Assembly: GCA_025463925.1 (NCBI GenBank)
Contig: JAODBK010000100.1
Span: forward strand, 62,001-126,000
Direction: 5' to 3'
Length of the DNA: 64,000 nucleotides
DNA from: Acidimicrobiales bacterium
GTDB taxonomy: Bacteria; Actinomycetota; Acidimicrobiia; Acidimicrobiales; AC-14
The position numbers were made by a program, and so were the translations under genes. The stretch's first letter is position 1. Each line of letters starts with the position of its first letter. Of this stretch, positions 9,730-17,774 are shown in pieces. Below the pieces are notes generated by a model that saw only the letters and a list, made by a program, of their open reading frames with translations, was not told the DNA's origin and searched no databases.

Positions 9730-9745
9730 AATAGTAGATGCTATT
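9730..9745. promoter_or_regulatory. Candidate operator between divergent DUF35 and amidohydrolase genes
   Basis: The inverted repeat AATAG-n6-CTATT lies in the 52-base gap between the two divergent operons, in a locally AT-rich patch. It sits where a repressor could control both directions; the TetR at 10824 is the nearest candidate. The arms are only 5 bases, so this is weak evidence. Confidence 0.4.
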
Positions 9746-9774
9746 GTTACGACGGGCAAGACTCAGGAGGGGCG

Positions 9775-10827
9775 ATGACCAAGCTGATCTCGGCGGACTC
9801 GCACGTGGCCGTCAGCCTCGACGCCATCCGTGAGCGGGTGCCGCGGTCGCTGCACGAGGCCTTCGACGATGCCATCGCCGCGCAGGCGAAGATCGACGAA
9901 GACCTCCGTGGCGGTCGAAAGCTCTCCCTCGATGACTGGGACATGGATGCGTTCCGCGATCCCGGCTACCGCGAGCCCGTGGCCCGGCTGGCCGCCATGG
10001 ATCGCGACGGAGTGGAGGCCGAGGTCCTCTATTGCGAGGTCAGCGCGTTCCGCGCCTTCGGCTTGGTGAAGGGCGATTGGAAGCCAATCAGTCGGGCGTT
10101 CACCGACCACCTCGTCGACTTCGCGTCACACGACCCCGGCCGCTTGGCGGTTTCCTACCAGGTCCCCGTCATCGACATCCCGTACGCAGTCGAGGAGGTC
10201 GAGCGGCTCGCGGCCCTCGGTGCGCGATCGGTGCACCTCCCGAACTTCCCGAGCGAGATCGGGTTGCCGGACTATCACGACCCGGTGTACGACCCACTGT
10301 GGGGTGTGCTGCAGGAGACGGGCATCTCGATCAGCCACCATCTCGGCGACCGCCACTGGCTGTACGACATCTGGCGCCGCGACCCGACACCGCAACTCGC
10401 GATCTTCACCTCGATGCCGGCCCTGGCACTTTCCGAGGTGGTCGCGTGGTGGATCCTCACGGGGACCCTCGAGCGGTTCCCCGGACTCAAGATCGTCTTC
10501 GTCGAGCCGAGCCTCTACTGGGTCCCCGGCTTCCTCGCCCAGTTGGACCGCAAGGCCGATGTCTACGACCTGCCTGGCGTGAAGCTGAAGCCGAGCGAGT
10601 ACTTCCGGCGGAACATGGCGCTGACGTTCATGGACGACGAGGTGGGGTTGCAGCTGCGCCACATGATCGGCATCGACAACATCTTGTGGTCGACGGACTT
10701 CCCGCACCCGGCGACGACGTGGCCGAACTCCCAGGCGGTCGTCGCTCGCCAGTTCGCCGAGGTGCCCGACCAGGAACGCGACCTGATCTGCAGCGGCAAC
10801 GCGGCCCGCATCTACGGCCTCGGGTGA
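9775..10827 (+). CDS. Amidohydrolase family 2 (ACMSD-like) metal-dependent hydrolase or decarboxylase
   Basis: A 350-aa TIM-barrel enzyme of the Amidohydro_2 group. It has an N-terminal metal motif in ISADSHVAV (DSH), barrel histidines in SHHLGDRH, and the C-terminal signature LWSTDFPHPATTW. Family members are ACMSD-type decarboxylases or hydrolases of ring-cleavage products. The start is the ATG at 9775 because AGGAGG ends 4 bases upstream; a longer open frame starting further left has no ribosome site. The stop overlaps the TetR start as GTGA. It is the first of three members of this family in the window (also 37305 and 45706). Confidence 0.9.
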   Translation: MTKLISADSHVAVSLDAIRERVPRSLHEAFDDAIAAQAKIDEDLRGGRKLSLDDWDMDAFRDPGYREPVARLAAMDRDGVEAEVLYCEVSAFRAFGLVKGDWKPISRAFTDHLVDFASHDPGRLAVSYQVPVIDIPYAVEEVERLAALGARSVHLPNFPSEIGLPDYHDPVYDPLWGVLQETGISISHHLGDRHWLYDIWRRDPTPQLAIFTSMPALALSEVVAWWILTGTLERFPGLKIVFVEPSLYWVPGFLAQLDRKADVYDLPGVKLKPSEYFRRNMALTFMDDEVGLQLRHMIGIDNILWSTDFPHPATTWPNSQAVVARQFAEVPDQERDLICSGNAARIYGLG

Positions 10828-11492
10828 CCGCGTCGTCGCGGCTCCCCGTCGACGGTCGGCGGCTCCGGTCGGACGGTGCTGCAACCAGGGTGCACATGCT
10901 CGACGCGGTCGTCTCGTGCATCCTCGAGAACGGCTACTACGAAGCCAGCTCGAACGCCATCGCTCGCCACGCCGGCGTCACCTGGGGCGCGATCCAACAC
11001 CAGTTCGGCACCCGGCAGGGACTGCTCCTCGCAGTGCTGGAGGACCGCTGGCACCGGCTCACCGAGCGCATCGAGGCCACCGTGGTGTCGGGCGACACCC
11101 TCGAGAAGCGCCTCGAGTGCGTCATGACGGCGCTCGAAGGGCACTACGGCGACCCGGAGCTCCTCGTCCTCCAGCAGATCATGCTCGACCTCGTCCAGTC
11201 GCCGATGACCAGCGACGTGACCAGACGCGCCGTCGTCGCGCACGGACGCGAGCTGGCGCGCGTCTGGCAACCTCTGTTCACCAACGCTCTGGGCGAGGCG
11301 GCCACCGACCAGGTGCTCGTCCGGTACGCCTTCTTGACGATCCGCGGTTACCTGAGCGCCAACACCATGGCCGGCCGCCTGGTGCCGCAGCGCCCCGACT
11401 CCACCATCCGCGCGCTGTTGCTGCGCGGAATCGCGTGTGCCATCCGCGACCGAGCGGCCGAGTCCGGCCTCGAGATCGGAGATCCGACATGA
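10824..11492 (+). CDS. TetR/AcrR family regulator
   Basis: A 222-aa protein with an N-terminal helix-turn-helix at about residues 25-70 (ASSNAIARHAGVTWGAIQHQF) and a C-terminal ligand domain. The GTG at 10824 overlaps the amidohydrolase stop (GTGA), so the two are translated together. Its stop overlaps the ATG of a truncated VOC gene (ATGA). It probably controls its own operon and the divergent DUF35/thiolase operon through the region near 9730; this is inferred from position only. Confidence 0.88.
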   Translation: MTASSRLPVDGRRLRSDGAATRVHMLDAVVSCILENGYYEASSNAIARHAGVTWGAIQHQFGTRQGLLLAVLEDRWHRLTERIEATVVSGDTLEKRLECVMTALEGHYGDPELLVLQQIMLDLVQSPMTSDVTRRAVVAHGRELARVWQPLFTNALGEAATDQVLVRYAFLTIRGYLSANTMAGRLVPQRPDSTIRALLLRGIACAIRDRAAESGLEIGDPT

Positions 11493-11635
11493 ACATCATC
11501 GGCTTCAACCGCGTCGAGCTCATCGTCGCCGAGGATCAGATAGTTCGGCTTCACCTTCACGCTGATGAGGCGGACGGCGCCGGAACGCTGACGGCGGTCG
11601 GAGGCCTCGGAGGCCACATTGGGCCGGGCGACTAG
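11489..11635 (+). pseudogene. Truncated VOC (glyoxalase-fold) gene remnant
   Basis: The ATG overlaps the TetR stop (ATGA), as for a normal third gene of the operon. The first 17 residues (MNIIGFNRVELIVAEDQ) look like the start of vicinal-oxygen-chelate proteins. After about base 11541 the frame continues for only 31 unrelated residues and stops at 11635, whereas the family normally has 120-160 residues. The stop nearly coincides with the end of the convergent ParA gene. This suggests a deletion or insertion breakpoint that joined unrelated DNA. The short product is probably not functional. Confidence 0.6.
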
Positions 11636-12231
11636 GACTCCCGAGCCGCCCGCAGTGCGCGACGCCACACCCCGCGGTAGGCATCGAGGCCGTCCACTGA
11701 CAGCCAAGCCTCAGGCCCGGCCGCGATGGCGACCCGCTCAGGAACGCTGCCCCACACCGAGACGTCGGCTTCGGTCCACCCGGCGATCATGTCTTGGTAG
11801 TCGCGGGTGTATGTCCGAGCCGAGCAGATGACCAGGCCGACCGGCACCTTGCGGGGCACCATCTCCAGCACCGCTTCGACCCTGGGGGTCTCGACGCCAC
11901 CCACGCGAGTCGGCACCACCACCGCGTCGGCACTTTCCAGTGCTTTCGCCAAGAGTCGCTCATGTCCTGGCGGTGTATCGACGATGGCGACGTCGTCACG
12001 TCCGATGCCACCGAGCGCCTTCGCCAAGAGCCGCTCGGTGGGTGCTTCGACAACCGTCACCCGTTCGAAGGTGTCGTCGTCGGCACCGTCGAGCCACTCG
12101 GCCGCGCTGGCCTGGGCATCGGCATCGACCAGCGTGGCCGCCCTCCGGCCCTGAGCCGCCAGCGCGGCCAAGTACACCGACGTCGTCGTCTTGCCGACCC
12201 CGCCCTTGAGTGCCGCGACCACCACGATCAT
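11632..12231 (-). CDS. ParA/MinD-like P-loop ATPase (orphan)
   Basis: A 199-aa ParA-type ATPase. The deviant Walker A motif KGGVGKTT lies at residues 9-16, the ParA DADAQ motif follows (LVDADAQASAAEW), and Walker A-prime/B appears as AIVDTPPG. The start is the ATG at 12231, directly before MIVVVAALKGG; the longer open frame upstream is Arg/Pro-rich and looks non-coding. No ParB or centromere-like repeats are adjacent. The role could be plasmid-type partitioning or positioning of another cargo. An inverted repeat (12237-12249) lies just before the start. Confidence 0.85.
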   Translation of the reverse strand: MIVVVAALKGGVGKTTTSVYLAALAAQGRRAATLVDADAQASAAEWLDGADDDTFERVTVVEAPTERLLAKALGGIGRDDVAIVDTPPGHERLLAKALESADAVVVPTRVGGVETPRVEAVLEMVPRKVPVGLVICSARTYTRDYQDMIAGWTEADVSVWGSVPERVAIAAGPEAWLSVDGLDAYRGVWRRALRAARES

Positions 12232-12236
12232 GACCC

Positions 12237-12249
12237 GACCGTAGCGGTC
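12237..12249. promoter_or_regulatory. Short inverted repeat before the parA-like start
   Basis: GACCG-TAG-CGGTC forms a perfect 5-base-arm inverted repeat ending 6 bases from the ParA start codon. ParA proteins often bind their own promoters, so it may be an operator. In GC-rich DNA such a short repeat can also occur by chance. Confidence 0.25.
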
Positions 12250-12401
12250 CAAGCCCTCGAGGCCATCAGTGACTGGACCGCTCGGCCGTGAACGTCGCCC
12301 TGTCCGCCAGGCTCCGCTGCTCCGGCCCGTGTCGGGCGGACAGCGCGGTCGGCACCGACCTGCAAGCGCCGAGAGCCAGCGGTAAGGACGTTCGACAGGG
12401 T

Positions 12402-13082
12402 TCAGTGGCGGGGTGCGCGGGTGTTGTCTTGCGGGGGGAGGAGGGCGGCGATCATGGCGTCGGCGATGAAGGTGGTGTAGCGCTGGAGGGGCCAGCGGCG
12501 AGTCACGACGAGCAGTTCGTAGAGTTGCGGGGAGCTGTAGGTCCACATGATCTCGCCGGCGTGTCTGACGGTGAGGTCGGCGCGGAGATGGCCGGCGGTG
12601 GCGAGGTTGCGAGCGTTGTGGGTCATCCGCTGGAGGCGTTGGCGGTCCATTTCGGCCTGGAGGCTGGCCATGTCGGGATCGGCCGCGGCCGCGTCCCTGA
12701 TGAGCAGCATGATCGGCGCGATCCGGGGCGAGACCTCTGCGGTGAGTGCGCCCCAGCCGCGGATGATGGCGCGGGGATCGTGTTCGCGGGATTGCAGCGC
12801 GTCGGAGCGGGTCTCGGCCGGGACGGGTCCCTGGCCGGCGAGCGCCTGCTGACAGATGGCTCGCACAAGACCGGGTTTGCCGCCGAAGGCCTTGTAGATC
12901 GTGTCGACGGACACGCCGACATCGGCGGCGATGACGGCGATGGTGGTCGGCGCGAACCCGTCGGCCAGGAACCGCCGGCGGGCGACCTCGAGGATCGCGT
13001 CGCGCGTTTGGCGGGCTTGTTCTTGCCGGCGCGCGGAGTCGTACGAGCGCTTCGTCTTGACCGGAGCTGAGTTTCGTTCCAT
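12402..13082 (-). CDS. TetR family regulator
   Basis: A 226-aa TetR regulator. The basic N-terminus leads into an HTH at about residues 28-70 (TIAVIAADVGVSVDTIYKAF); the C-terminal domain is typical. It is divergent from the SnoaL/NmrA operon at 13143, with a 25-base imperfect palindrome that touches its start codon. No ribosome site fits the ATG at 13082, so the mRNA may be leaderless, as is common in actinobacteria, or a later start may be used. It probably represses itself and 13143-14461. Confidence 0.88.
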   Translation of the reverse strand: MERNSAPVKTKRSYDSARRQEQARQTRDAILEVARRRFLADGFAPTTIAVIAADVGVSVDTIYKAFGGKPGLVRAICQQALAGQGPVPAETRSDALQSREHDPRAIIRGWGALTAEVSPRIAPIMLLIRDAAAADPDMASLQAEMDRQRLQRMTHNARNLATAGHLRADLTVRHAGEIMWTYSSPQLYELLVVTRRWPLQRYTTFIADAMIAALLPPQDNTRAPRH

Positions 13083-13107
13083 AGTGCTATATCAGTTATA
13101 TCCTACT
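13083..13107. promoter_or_regulatory. Palindromic operator of the divergent TetR/SnoaL pair
   Basis: This is an imperfect 25-base palindrome. The outer arms AGT/ACT and inner arms ATAT/ATAT are symmetric around base 13095. It lies directly against the ATG of the TetR gene and 36 bases before the divergent SnoaL start. The AT-rich core can also contain the -10 elements of both genes, so binding would block both promoters. Confidence 0.6.
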
Positions 13108-13142
13108 GGAACGAACTGGTGGGGTCGAGGACGGAGAATGCA

Positions 13143-13574
13143 ATGGACATCCAGGGCAGCGGTCCGGCGGCGGTGGTCGAGCGGTTGTGCCGAGCGACCA
13201 ACGACCACGACCTCGACGCGCTCGTCGCCTGCTTCGCGCCGGACTATCGCAACGAGACCCCGGTGCACCCCGAGCGAGGCTTCACCGGGCGCGAGCAGGT
13301 CCGCAAGAACTGGACGCAGATCTTCGCAGCGATCCCCGACGTGTACGCCGAGGTGCTGCGTTGCGCGGTCGACGGTGACACCGTCTGGACCGAGTGGGAG
13401 CACCGCGGCACTCGCCCTGACGGCTCGCCCCACCTCATGCGGGGCGCGATCATCTTCGGCGTCATCGACGGTCTCGCCAGCTGGGCCCGCTTCTACCTCG
13501 AGCCTGTCCAAGATGGCGGCGGGGGCGTGGACGATGCCGTCCGCCGGCAGGTCTCGTCGGGCGGCCCGGCGTGA
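13143..13574 (+). CDS. SnoaL/NTF2-like protein
   Basis: A 143-aa NTF2-fold protein: MDIQGSGPAAVVERLCRATN, then CFAPDYRNETPVHP and a closing beta-sheet segment. Family members are polyketide cyclases, ester or hydroxynitrile-type isomerases, or binding proteins, and no catalytic assignment is possible here. The start is the ATG at 13143, with GGAG 6 bases upstream (13133-13136). The stop overlaps the next gene (GTGA), so the two probably act in one pathway under the divergent TetR. Confidence 0.8.
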   Translation: MDIQGSGPAAVVERLCRATNDHDLDALVACFAPDYRNETPVHPERGFTGREQVRKNWTQIFAAIPDVYAEVLRCAVDGDTVWTEWEHRGTRPDGSPHLMRGAIIFGVIDGLASWARFYLEPVQDGGGGVDDAVRRQVSSGGPA

Positions 13575-14461
13575 TCCTGGTCGCGGGCGGAACCGGCCGG
13601 CTCGGCACCATCGTCGTGCGGGGCCTGGTCGACCGGGGCCTCGATGTTCGCGTGGTCACCCGCGACCCGAAGCGCGGCGCGCACCTCGCCGCCGATCACG
13701 TCGAGGTGGTGACCGGCGACGTACGCGACCGCGTCAGCCTGGAGCGGGCCACCGCCGGCATCGACGTCGTGCTCTCCGCGGTGCACGGCTTCCTCGGACC
13801 GCGAGGGACGTCGCCCGCCACCGTCGACCGCGACGGCAACGCCAACCTCATCGACGCGACCCGTGCCTCGGGCGCGGACTTGGTGCTGATGTCGACCGTC
13901 GGCGCCTCCGCGCACAGCCCGATGGAACTGTTCCGCATGAAATACGCCGCCGAGCAACACGCCGCCGGCAGTGGCCCCCGCACAACTGTGGTGCGGGCCA
14001 CCGCCTTCCTGGAGCTGTGGATCGAGCTCCTCGAGCAGACCGCCAGTCGCTCGGGGCGTCCACTCGTGTTCGGTGGCGGCGACAACTCCATCAACTTCGT
14101 CTCGGTCATCGACGTCGCCGCTGTCGTCGAGCGGGCCATCACCGACCCGACGACCCGCGGCCAGATCCTCGAGATCGGCGGACCCGGCAACCACACGTTC
14201 AACGAGCTTGCTCACGCCGTGCAGACCGCCGCCGGGCGCACCAGCGCGGCCCGACACGTCCCCCGACCGGTGCTGCACCTCATGGCCCACTCCATCGGAC
14301 GGGCAAAGCCCGAACTCGGCCGTCAAGCCCGCGCCGCGCTCGTGATGGACCGCCTCGACCTCACCTTCGACCCGACACCCATCCACTGCCGCTACCCCGA
14401 CCTCCCGACCACTTCGCTGGCCGACGTGCTCGCACGCCCCCCGGTGGCGCATCCGTGCTGA
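13571..14461 (+). CDS. NmrA/atypical SDR-type NAD(P)-binding protein
   Basis: A 296-aa Rossmann protein starting MILVAGGTGRLGTIVVRGL, with the glycine-rich GGTGRLG cofactor loop at residues 6-12 and Arg at the end of beta-2 (VVTRDPKRG), which favours NADP. It belongs to the NmrA-like/NAD(P)H-binding group (redox sensors, quinone or ketone reductases). The GTG start overlaps the SnoaL stop by four bases. A catalytic YxxxK is not evident, so it may be a sensor-type or non-classical reductase. Confidence 0.82.
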   Translation: MILVAGGTGRLGTIVVRGLVDRGLDVRVVTRDPKRGAHLAADHVEVVTGDVRDRVSLERATAGIDVVLSAVHGFLGPRGTSPATVDRDGNANLIDATRASGADLVLMSTVGASAHSPMELFRMKYAAEQHAAGSGPRTTVVRATAFLELWIELLEQTASRSGRPLVFGGGDNSINFVSVIDVAAVVERAITDPTTRGQILEIGGPGNHTFNELAHAVQTAAGRTSAARHVPRPVLHLMAHSIGRAKPELGRQARAALVMDRLDLTFDPTPIHCRYPDLPTTSLADVLARPPVAHPC

Positions 14462-14542
14462 ACGCCGAATACGCCACGCTCGAGCGGATCCACCGACTCT
14501 GGCACGCGCCCTCGACTCCAGATCACCCGGTGCCCGGGTCGC

Positions 14543-14905
14543 TCAGTAGCTGAAGGTCGTGGCGCCGTCGCCGATCCACTCCCACAGCTGCACGCTGCCG
14601 CCCAGCTCGGCGTTCGCCACGAGCGCGGTGGCGTCGAGCTGCTTGGCGTTGAAGCAGATCGGGCACACGAGCAGCCGGCCGCCTGCCGCCGTGTAGCGAG
14701 CCACGAGGTCGGGGATGCTCGGGCAACCTTCGCACGCGGTGCCGACGGCGATGCCGGCGAGCGCCAGCCGGACCGCTTCCTTGGTGAGGAACATGACGGT
14801 GGGCCGACCGGATTCGGCGGCACCGACTGCGACCAACAACGCCACGGTGACCTTTTCGGCGTCCTCGAGCCCGGTGGTGAGACTGATTGCCGCCTTGTTG
14901 GCCAC
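14543..14905 (-). CDS. DsrE-family protein
   Basis: A 120-aa DsrE/DsrF-like protein (MANKAAISLTTGLEDAEKVT). It has cysteines in CEGCPSI and CPICF near residues 60-85, positions often used in sulfur relay or disulfide chemistry. The start is a GTG three bases after the stop of the DUF4242 gene, so both are in one minus-strand operon. The usual role is small-molecule or sulfur handling as homo-oligomers; the specific function is unknown. Confidence 0.8.
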   Translation of the reverse strand: MANKAAISLTTGLEDAEKVTVALLVAVGAAESGRPTVMFLTKEAVRLALAGIAVGTACEGCPSIPDLVARYTAAGGRLLVCPICFNAKQLDATALVANAELGGSVQLWEWIGDGATTFSY

Positions 14906-14908
14906 CGC

Positions 14909-15184
14909 TCAACCCTCGGCGGTCGTGGGATCGATGATGGTACCGACCTGCGCGACGACGTCGGCCGGGAACCCGCCGCAGCGGGCGTGCTCGCGCACGA
15001 CGTCGGCATCCTTGGCGTTGTAGATGCAGTAGATCTTGTCGTCGGTGACGTAGCTGTGGACCCACTGCACATCGGTCCCGAGCGCTTCGATCACTCCGAC
15101 GGACTTGGCGGAGATCCCCTGGAGCTCCGCCGGGGTGAGCTGGCCGGCGCCCGGGATGGCGCGTTCGATCACGTACTTGGGCAT
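14909..15184 (-). CDS. DUF4242-family small protein
   Basis: A 91-aa protein starting MPKYVIERAIPGAGQLTPAE, typical of DUF4242 (SCO4226-like, nickel-binding in the characterised Streptomyces member). The core has VQWVHSYVTDDKIYCIYNA followed by an acidic/histidine stretch (VREHARCGG). It lies directly upstream of the DsrE gene and 45 bases downstream of a SnoaL gene on the same strand. Metal binding is known for one relative only, so it is inferred here. Confidence 0.78.
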   Translation of the reverse strand: MPKYVIERAIPGAGQLTPAELQGISAKSVGVIEALGTDVQWVHSYVTDDKIYCIYNAKDADVVREHARCGGFPADVVAQVGTIIDPTTAEG

Positions 15185-15229
15185 GTTGGCTTCTTTCTCT
15201 GATGTCTAGGTTTTGGCAGGCGGGGGTGG

Positions 15230-15673
15230 TCAGCGGTCGCCGTCGGGCTGGAACCCCGAGCACAGGAGATCGATGGCGTCGATGCGCTCGGCCGCCTGCA
15301 GATAGGCCTGTTGCTCGATGACGTGCCAGGCGTCGTCGCCCCTCGGCGTCGGGTGGAGGCGGAGGCGCCACGCGACGTGCAGCCGACCGCCGATCTCGCC
15401 GACGGTTCCGTCGAGGACCTCGAACTCCTCGGCGCCGCCGAACCAACCCCGGATGTGCTCGACGATCTGTGTCGCGCCGTGGCACTCCATCAGCCCAGGC
15501 GGAAGGAGCGCCCGCATCGTGGCCTCGGGCTCGAAGCAGTCGGACATGCTCGCGAAGTCGCGGGCGGCGAGCGCTTCGAGGAGAAGGCCGCCAACCGACC
15601 ATCTCGCGGTCGACGTCGACGTGGTGTCGGTCAAGGGGGTGTCGGTCGAGGGGGACTGGAGCGCATCGGTCAT
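15230..15673 (-). CDS. SnoaL/NTF2-like protein
   Basis: A 147-aa NTF2-fold protein from the ATG at 15673 (MTDALQSPSTDTPL); an in-frame start at 15709 would add 12 residues. It has a Ser/Thr-rich N-terminal tail, then a cone-shaped fold region (ALAARDFASMSDCFEPEATM ... HVAWRLRLHPTPRGDDAW). It is first in the minus-strand run SnoaL-DUF4242-DsrE. The function is unknown. It is only distantly similar to the SnoaL protein at 13143. Confidence 0.75.
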   Translation of the reverse strand: MTDALQSPSTDTPLTDTTSTSTARWSVGGLLLEALAARDFASMSDCFEPEATMRALLPPGLMECHGATQIVEHIRGWFGGAEEFEVLDGTVGEIGGRLHVAWRLRLHPTPRGDDAWHVIEQQAYLQAAERIDAIDLLCSGFQPDGDR

Positions 15674-15734
15674 GCAGCCGTTGTACGGCGCGACCGTCCC
15701 GCGCCGCATCGGGTGCGCGCCCTATTTCGGGGAT

Positions 15735-17300
15735 CTAGGCCACGACTTCGCCGACTGCCATCAGCCCGTGCCTCATCGCGAACATCGCGGCCGCGCCCCG
15801 GCTTCTCACACCGAGCTTGGCGTACACGTGCTCGAGGTGAGCGTTGACCGTCTTGGCCGAAATGGTCAGCTCCTGTGCGATCTGCTTCTTGGTCAGTCCC
15901 CGGCAGAACAGCACCAGCACCTCGACCTCGCGGGCGCTGAGCCCGCCGGCGTGGCCGGCAGGCCCGCGCACCCGATGCCCGGCCGCGTCCAGCACGGCCT
16001 GGACGGCGTCGCCGTCCAGGCGACCGGCGGTCACCTCGGCGGTGAGCACCTGGCGCGCCTGGTCCTGAGCGCATGCCGCGCGGTGAGGTCGCGGTTCGAG
16101 CAGCGCGTGGTAGACGTCGGCCGCGGCGATGACCCGGGCGCTCATCGGGAGCCCGTCGGCTCTGAGGCCCGATGGGTAGCCCGAACCGTCCATCCGCTCG
16201 TGGTGCAGCGCGGCAAGCTGGCCGATCGCGCCCAGGACGGCGGGCTTCGAGAACGTGCGCGCCGTGAGATAGGGATGGGTGCGTATCCGCTCGCGCTCGG
16301 CCTCGGTCAGCCGGCCGGTCTTGGCCAAGATCCCAGAGGACACGCCGATGGTGCCGACGTCGTGCACAAGAGCGGCTCTGCGTACCAGCAAGACGTCGTC
16401 GCTCGGCAGCCCGACGGAGGTGGCAGCAGCCGCGGCCAGCTGCGCGACCCCACGTGAGTGTCCGAGCGTGAACGGTGACTTGACATCGGCGTAGTCGGCG
16501 AAGGCCTCCAGCGCCATGTCGAGCTCCTCGCCATGCAGCTCGCGGGCAAGCGTGGGGTGCCCGCCGATCAGCGTCTCCCACTCGTCGACCTCGTCGAGGG
16601 AGCCGAGCAGTTCGCCGGCGTGTGCGCAGAAGCGGTCGACGAGCTCGGGATCGAATTCGGTGGCCCGCCGCGATCGGAGCATCTCCACCGCCGCGTCCAC
16701 CCCACCGATCCGATGCAACGCCTCGACGTCATTCGCGACATGGACGATCCGCATGATGCGGGCGATCTCGCCGCCCGCCAACCGGGATGGAGAGCCCTTG
16801 CCGTCCCAACGCTCGAACGCCTGTTGGAGTGGGTCGCGCACGTCGGGTCCGAGTCCGAGGCGCAGCGACAGGTCGCCCGAGGTCTCGCAGTGCGAGGCCA
16901 TCGACCGCTCGATCTCCTTGGACCCGCCCGCCAGGAACCGACCGATCATCGTGAGGCGCCGGACCGGGGAGGAGCCGCTGGCGACGTGGCCGATCATGAA
17001 ACGCATCATCGGCAGCCCGGTCAGGTCGACCAGGTAGCTGTCGGCGCGCACCGCCATGTCGTCGCCAAACCACTTGCCCATCTCGTGCGCGTCAGCGACA
17101 CACCCGACCCACGCCAGCAGCGACACGTAGAAGATCGCCGCCCGCTCGTCGTCGGACGAGCCGTCGAGCTCTGCCATCCGCAGCGCGATGACCGTCTGGC
17201 GGATGATGTGCTGCTGCGGCTGACCCAATCCCAGATCGGTCGCCAGTGACAGCGCGGCCACCAACTCAGCCAGTCGAACTCCGTCCTGCGCGCCGGTCAC
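15735..17300 (-). CDS. HD-GYP domain protein with C-terminal LuxR helix-turn-helix
   Basis: A 521-aa fusion. The N-terminal third (about 1-270) is helical and may be a degenerate HD region. A full HD-GYP domain lies at about 280-430: HDVGTIGV, LHHERMDGSGYPSGL and AAADVYHAL retain the metal and GYP residues of cyclic-di-GMP or linear-dinucleotide phosphodiesterases. A GerE/LuxR DNA-binding domain follows at about 455-515 (LSAREVEVLVLFCRGLTKKQ ... TVNAHLEHVYAKLG). No receiver domain is present, so DNA binding may respond directly to a nucleotide. The start is the GTG at 17300 after GGAG. Confidence 0.9.
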   Translation of the reverse strand: MTGAQDGVRLAELVAALSLATDLGLGQPQQHIIRQTVIALRMAELDGSSDDERAAIFYVSLLAWVGCVADAHEMGKWFGDDMAVRADSYLVDLTGLPMMRFMIGHVASGSSPVRRLTMIGRFLAGGSKEIERSMASHCETSGDLSLRLGLGPDVRDPLQQAFERWDGKGSPSRLAGGEIARIMRIVHVANDVEALHRIGGVDAAVEMLRSRRATEFDPELVDRFCAHAGELLGSLDEVDEWETLIGGHPTLARELHGEELDMALEAFADYADVKSPFTLGHSRGVAQLAAAAATSVGLPSDDVLLVRRAALVHDVGTIGVSSGILAKTGRLTEAERERIRTHPYLTARTFSKPAVLGAIGQLAALHHERMDGSGYPSGLRADGLPMSARVIAAADVYHALLEPRPHRAACAQDQARQVLTAEVTAGRLDGDAVQAVLDAAGHRVRGPAGHAGGLSAREVEVLVLFCRGLTKKQIAQELTISAKTVNAHLEHVYAKLGVRSRGAAAMFAMRHGLMAVGEVVA

Positions 17301-17345
17301 GTCTCCAGCGTACGAATGTGCTCGACCTGGCGTCGCGGTCGCGGA

Positions 17346-17606
17346 TCAGATGGCGCGGAAGATCGCCGCGTTGCTCCACAACGGCCACGACGTTGCGCGC
17401 TTGTCGGCCGTGGCGGCCAGCTCGGCCTGGAGTTCGACGATCTCAGCGCGGAGACGGTCTGCGTCGCTGTCCCGCCCTTGATCCTGCGCCCACTCGAGCT
17501 GATCGACCAGTTCACCGAGTTGCAGCTCCAGCCCGAGGGCATGGTTCTCGATTCGCGGGTCCGCCATGGGTGGAGGTCCAACGCGTTGCGGCTCTGACTC
17601 TCGCAT
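17346..17606 (-). CDS. Small coiled-coil protein of unknown function
   Basis: An 86-aa protein. The ATG at 17606 is preceded by GGGAG (17614-17618) at 7 bases; a second Met is at 17567. The centre is strongly helical and heptad-like (LGLELQLGELVDQLEWAQDQ, then LRAEIVELQAELAATADK), which suggests a coiled coil. It has no recognised domain. It lies between the RsbW-like and HD-GYP/LuxR genes on the same strand and may act with them. Confidence 0.55.
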   Translation of the reverse strand: MRESEPQRVGPPPMADPRIENHALGLELQLGELVDQLEWAQDQGRDSDADRLRAEIVELQAELAATADKRATSWPLWSNAAIFRAI

Positions 17607-17774
17607 CGAAAGGCTCCCAGTCGTCCAACATTCGGAGCCGCTACCGAGGTCCGGAGCAACGGTCGCTTGCAGTTCGACCCTACGCCCGTCCACGTCTCGA
17701 AAGAAGACCGAGCCATGCGTTCCCTCGGTCGGCAGCTCTCGGACGGAGCGAGCCCCGGGCCGGCGCCTCGCGGC

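Noticed and set aside
9331-9759. N-terminal extension of the thiolase-like protein
   Set aside because: The extension is Arg/Pro/Gly-rich and overlaps the well-supported DUF35 gene in another frame; the GTG at 9330 with a GTGA overlap is the better start.
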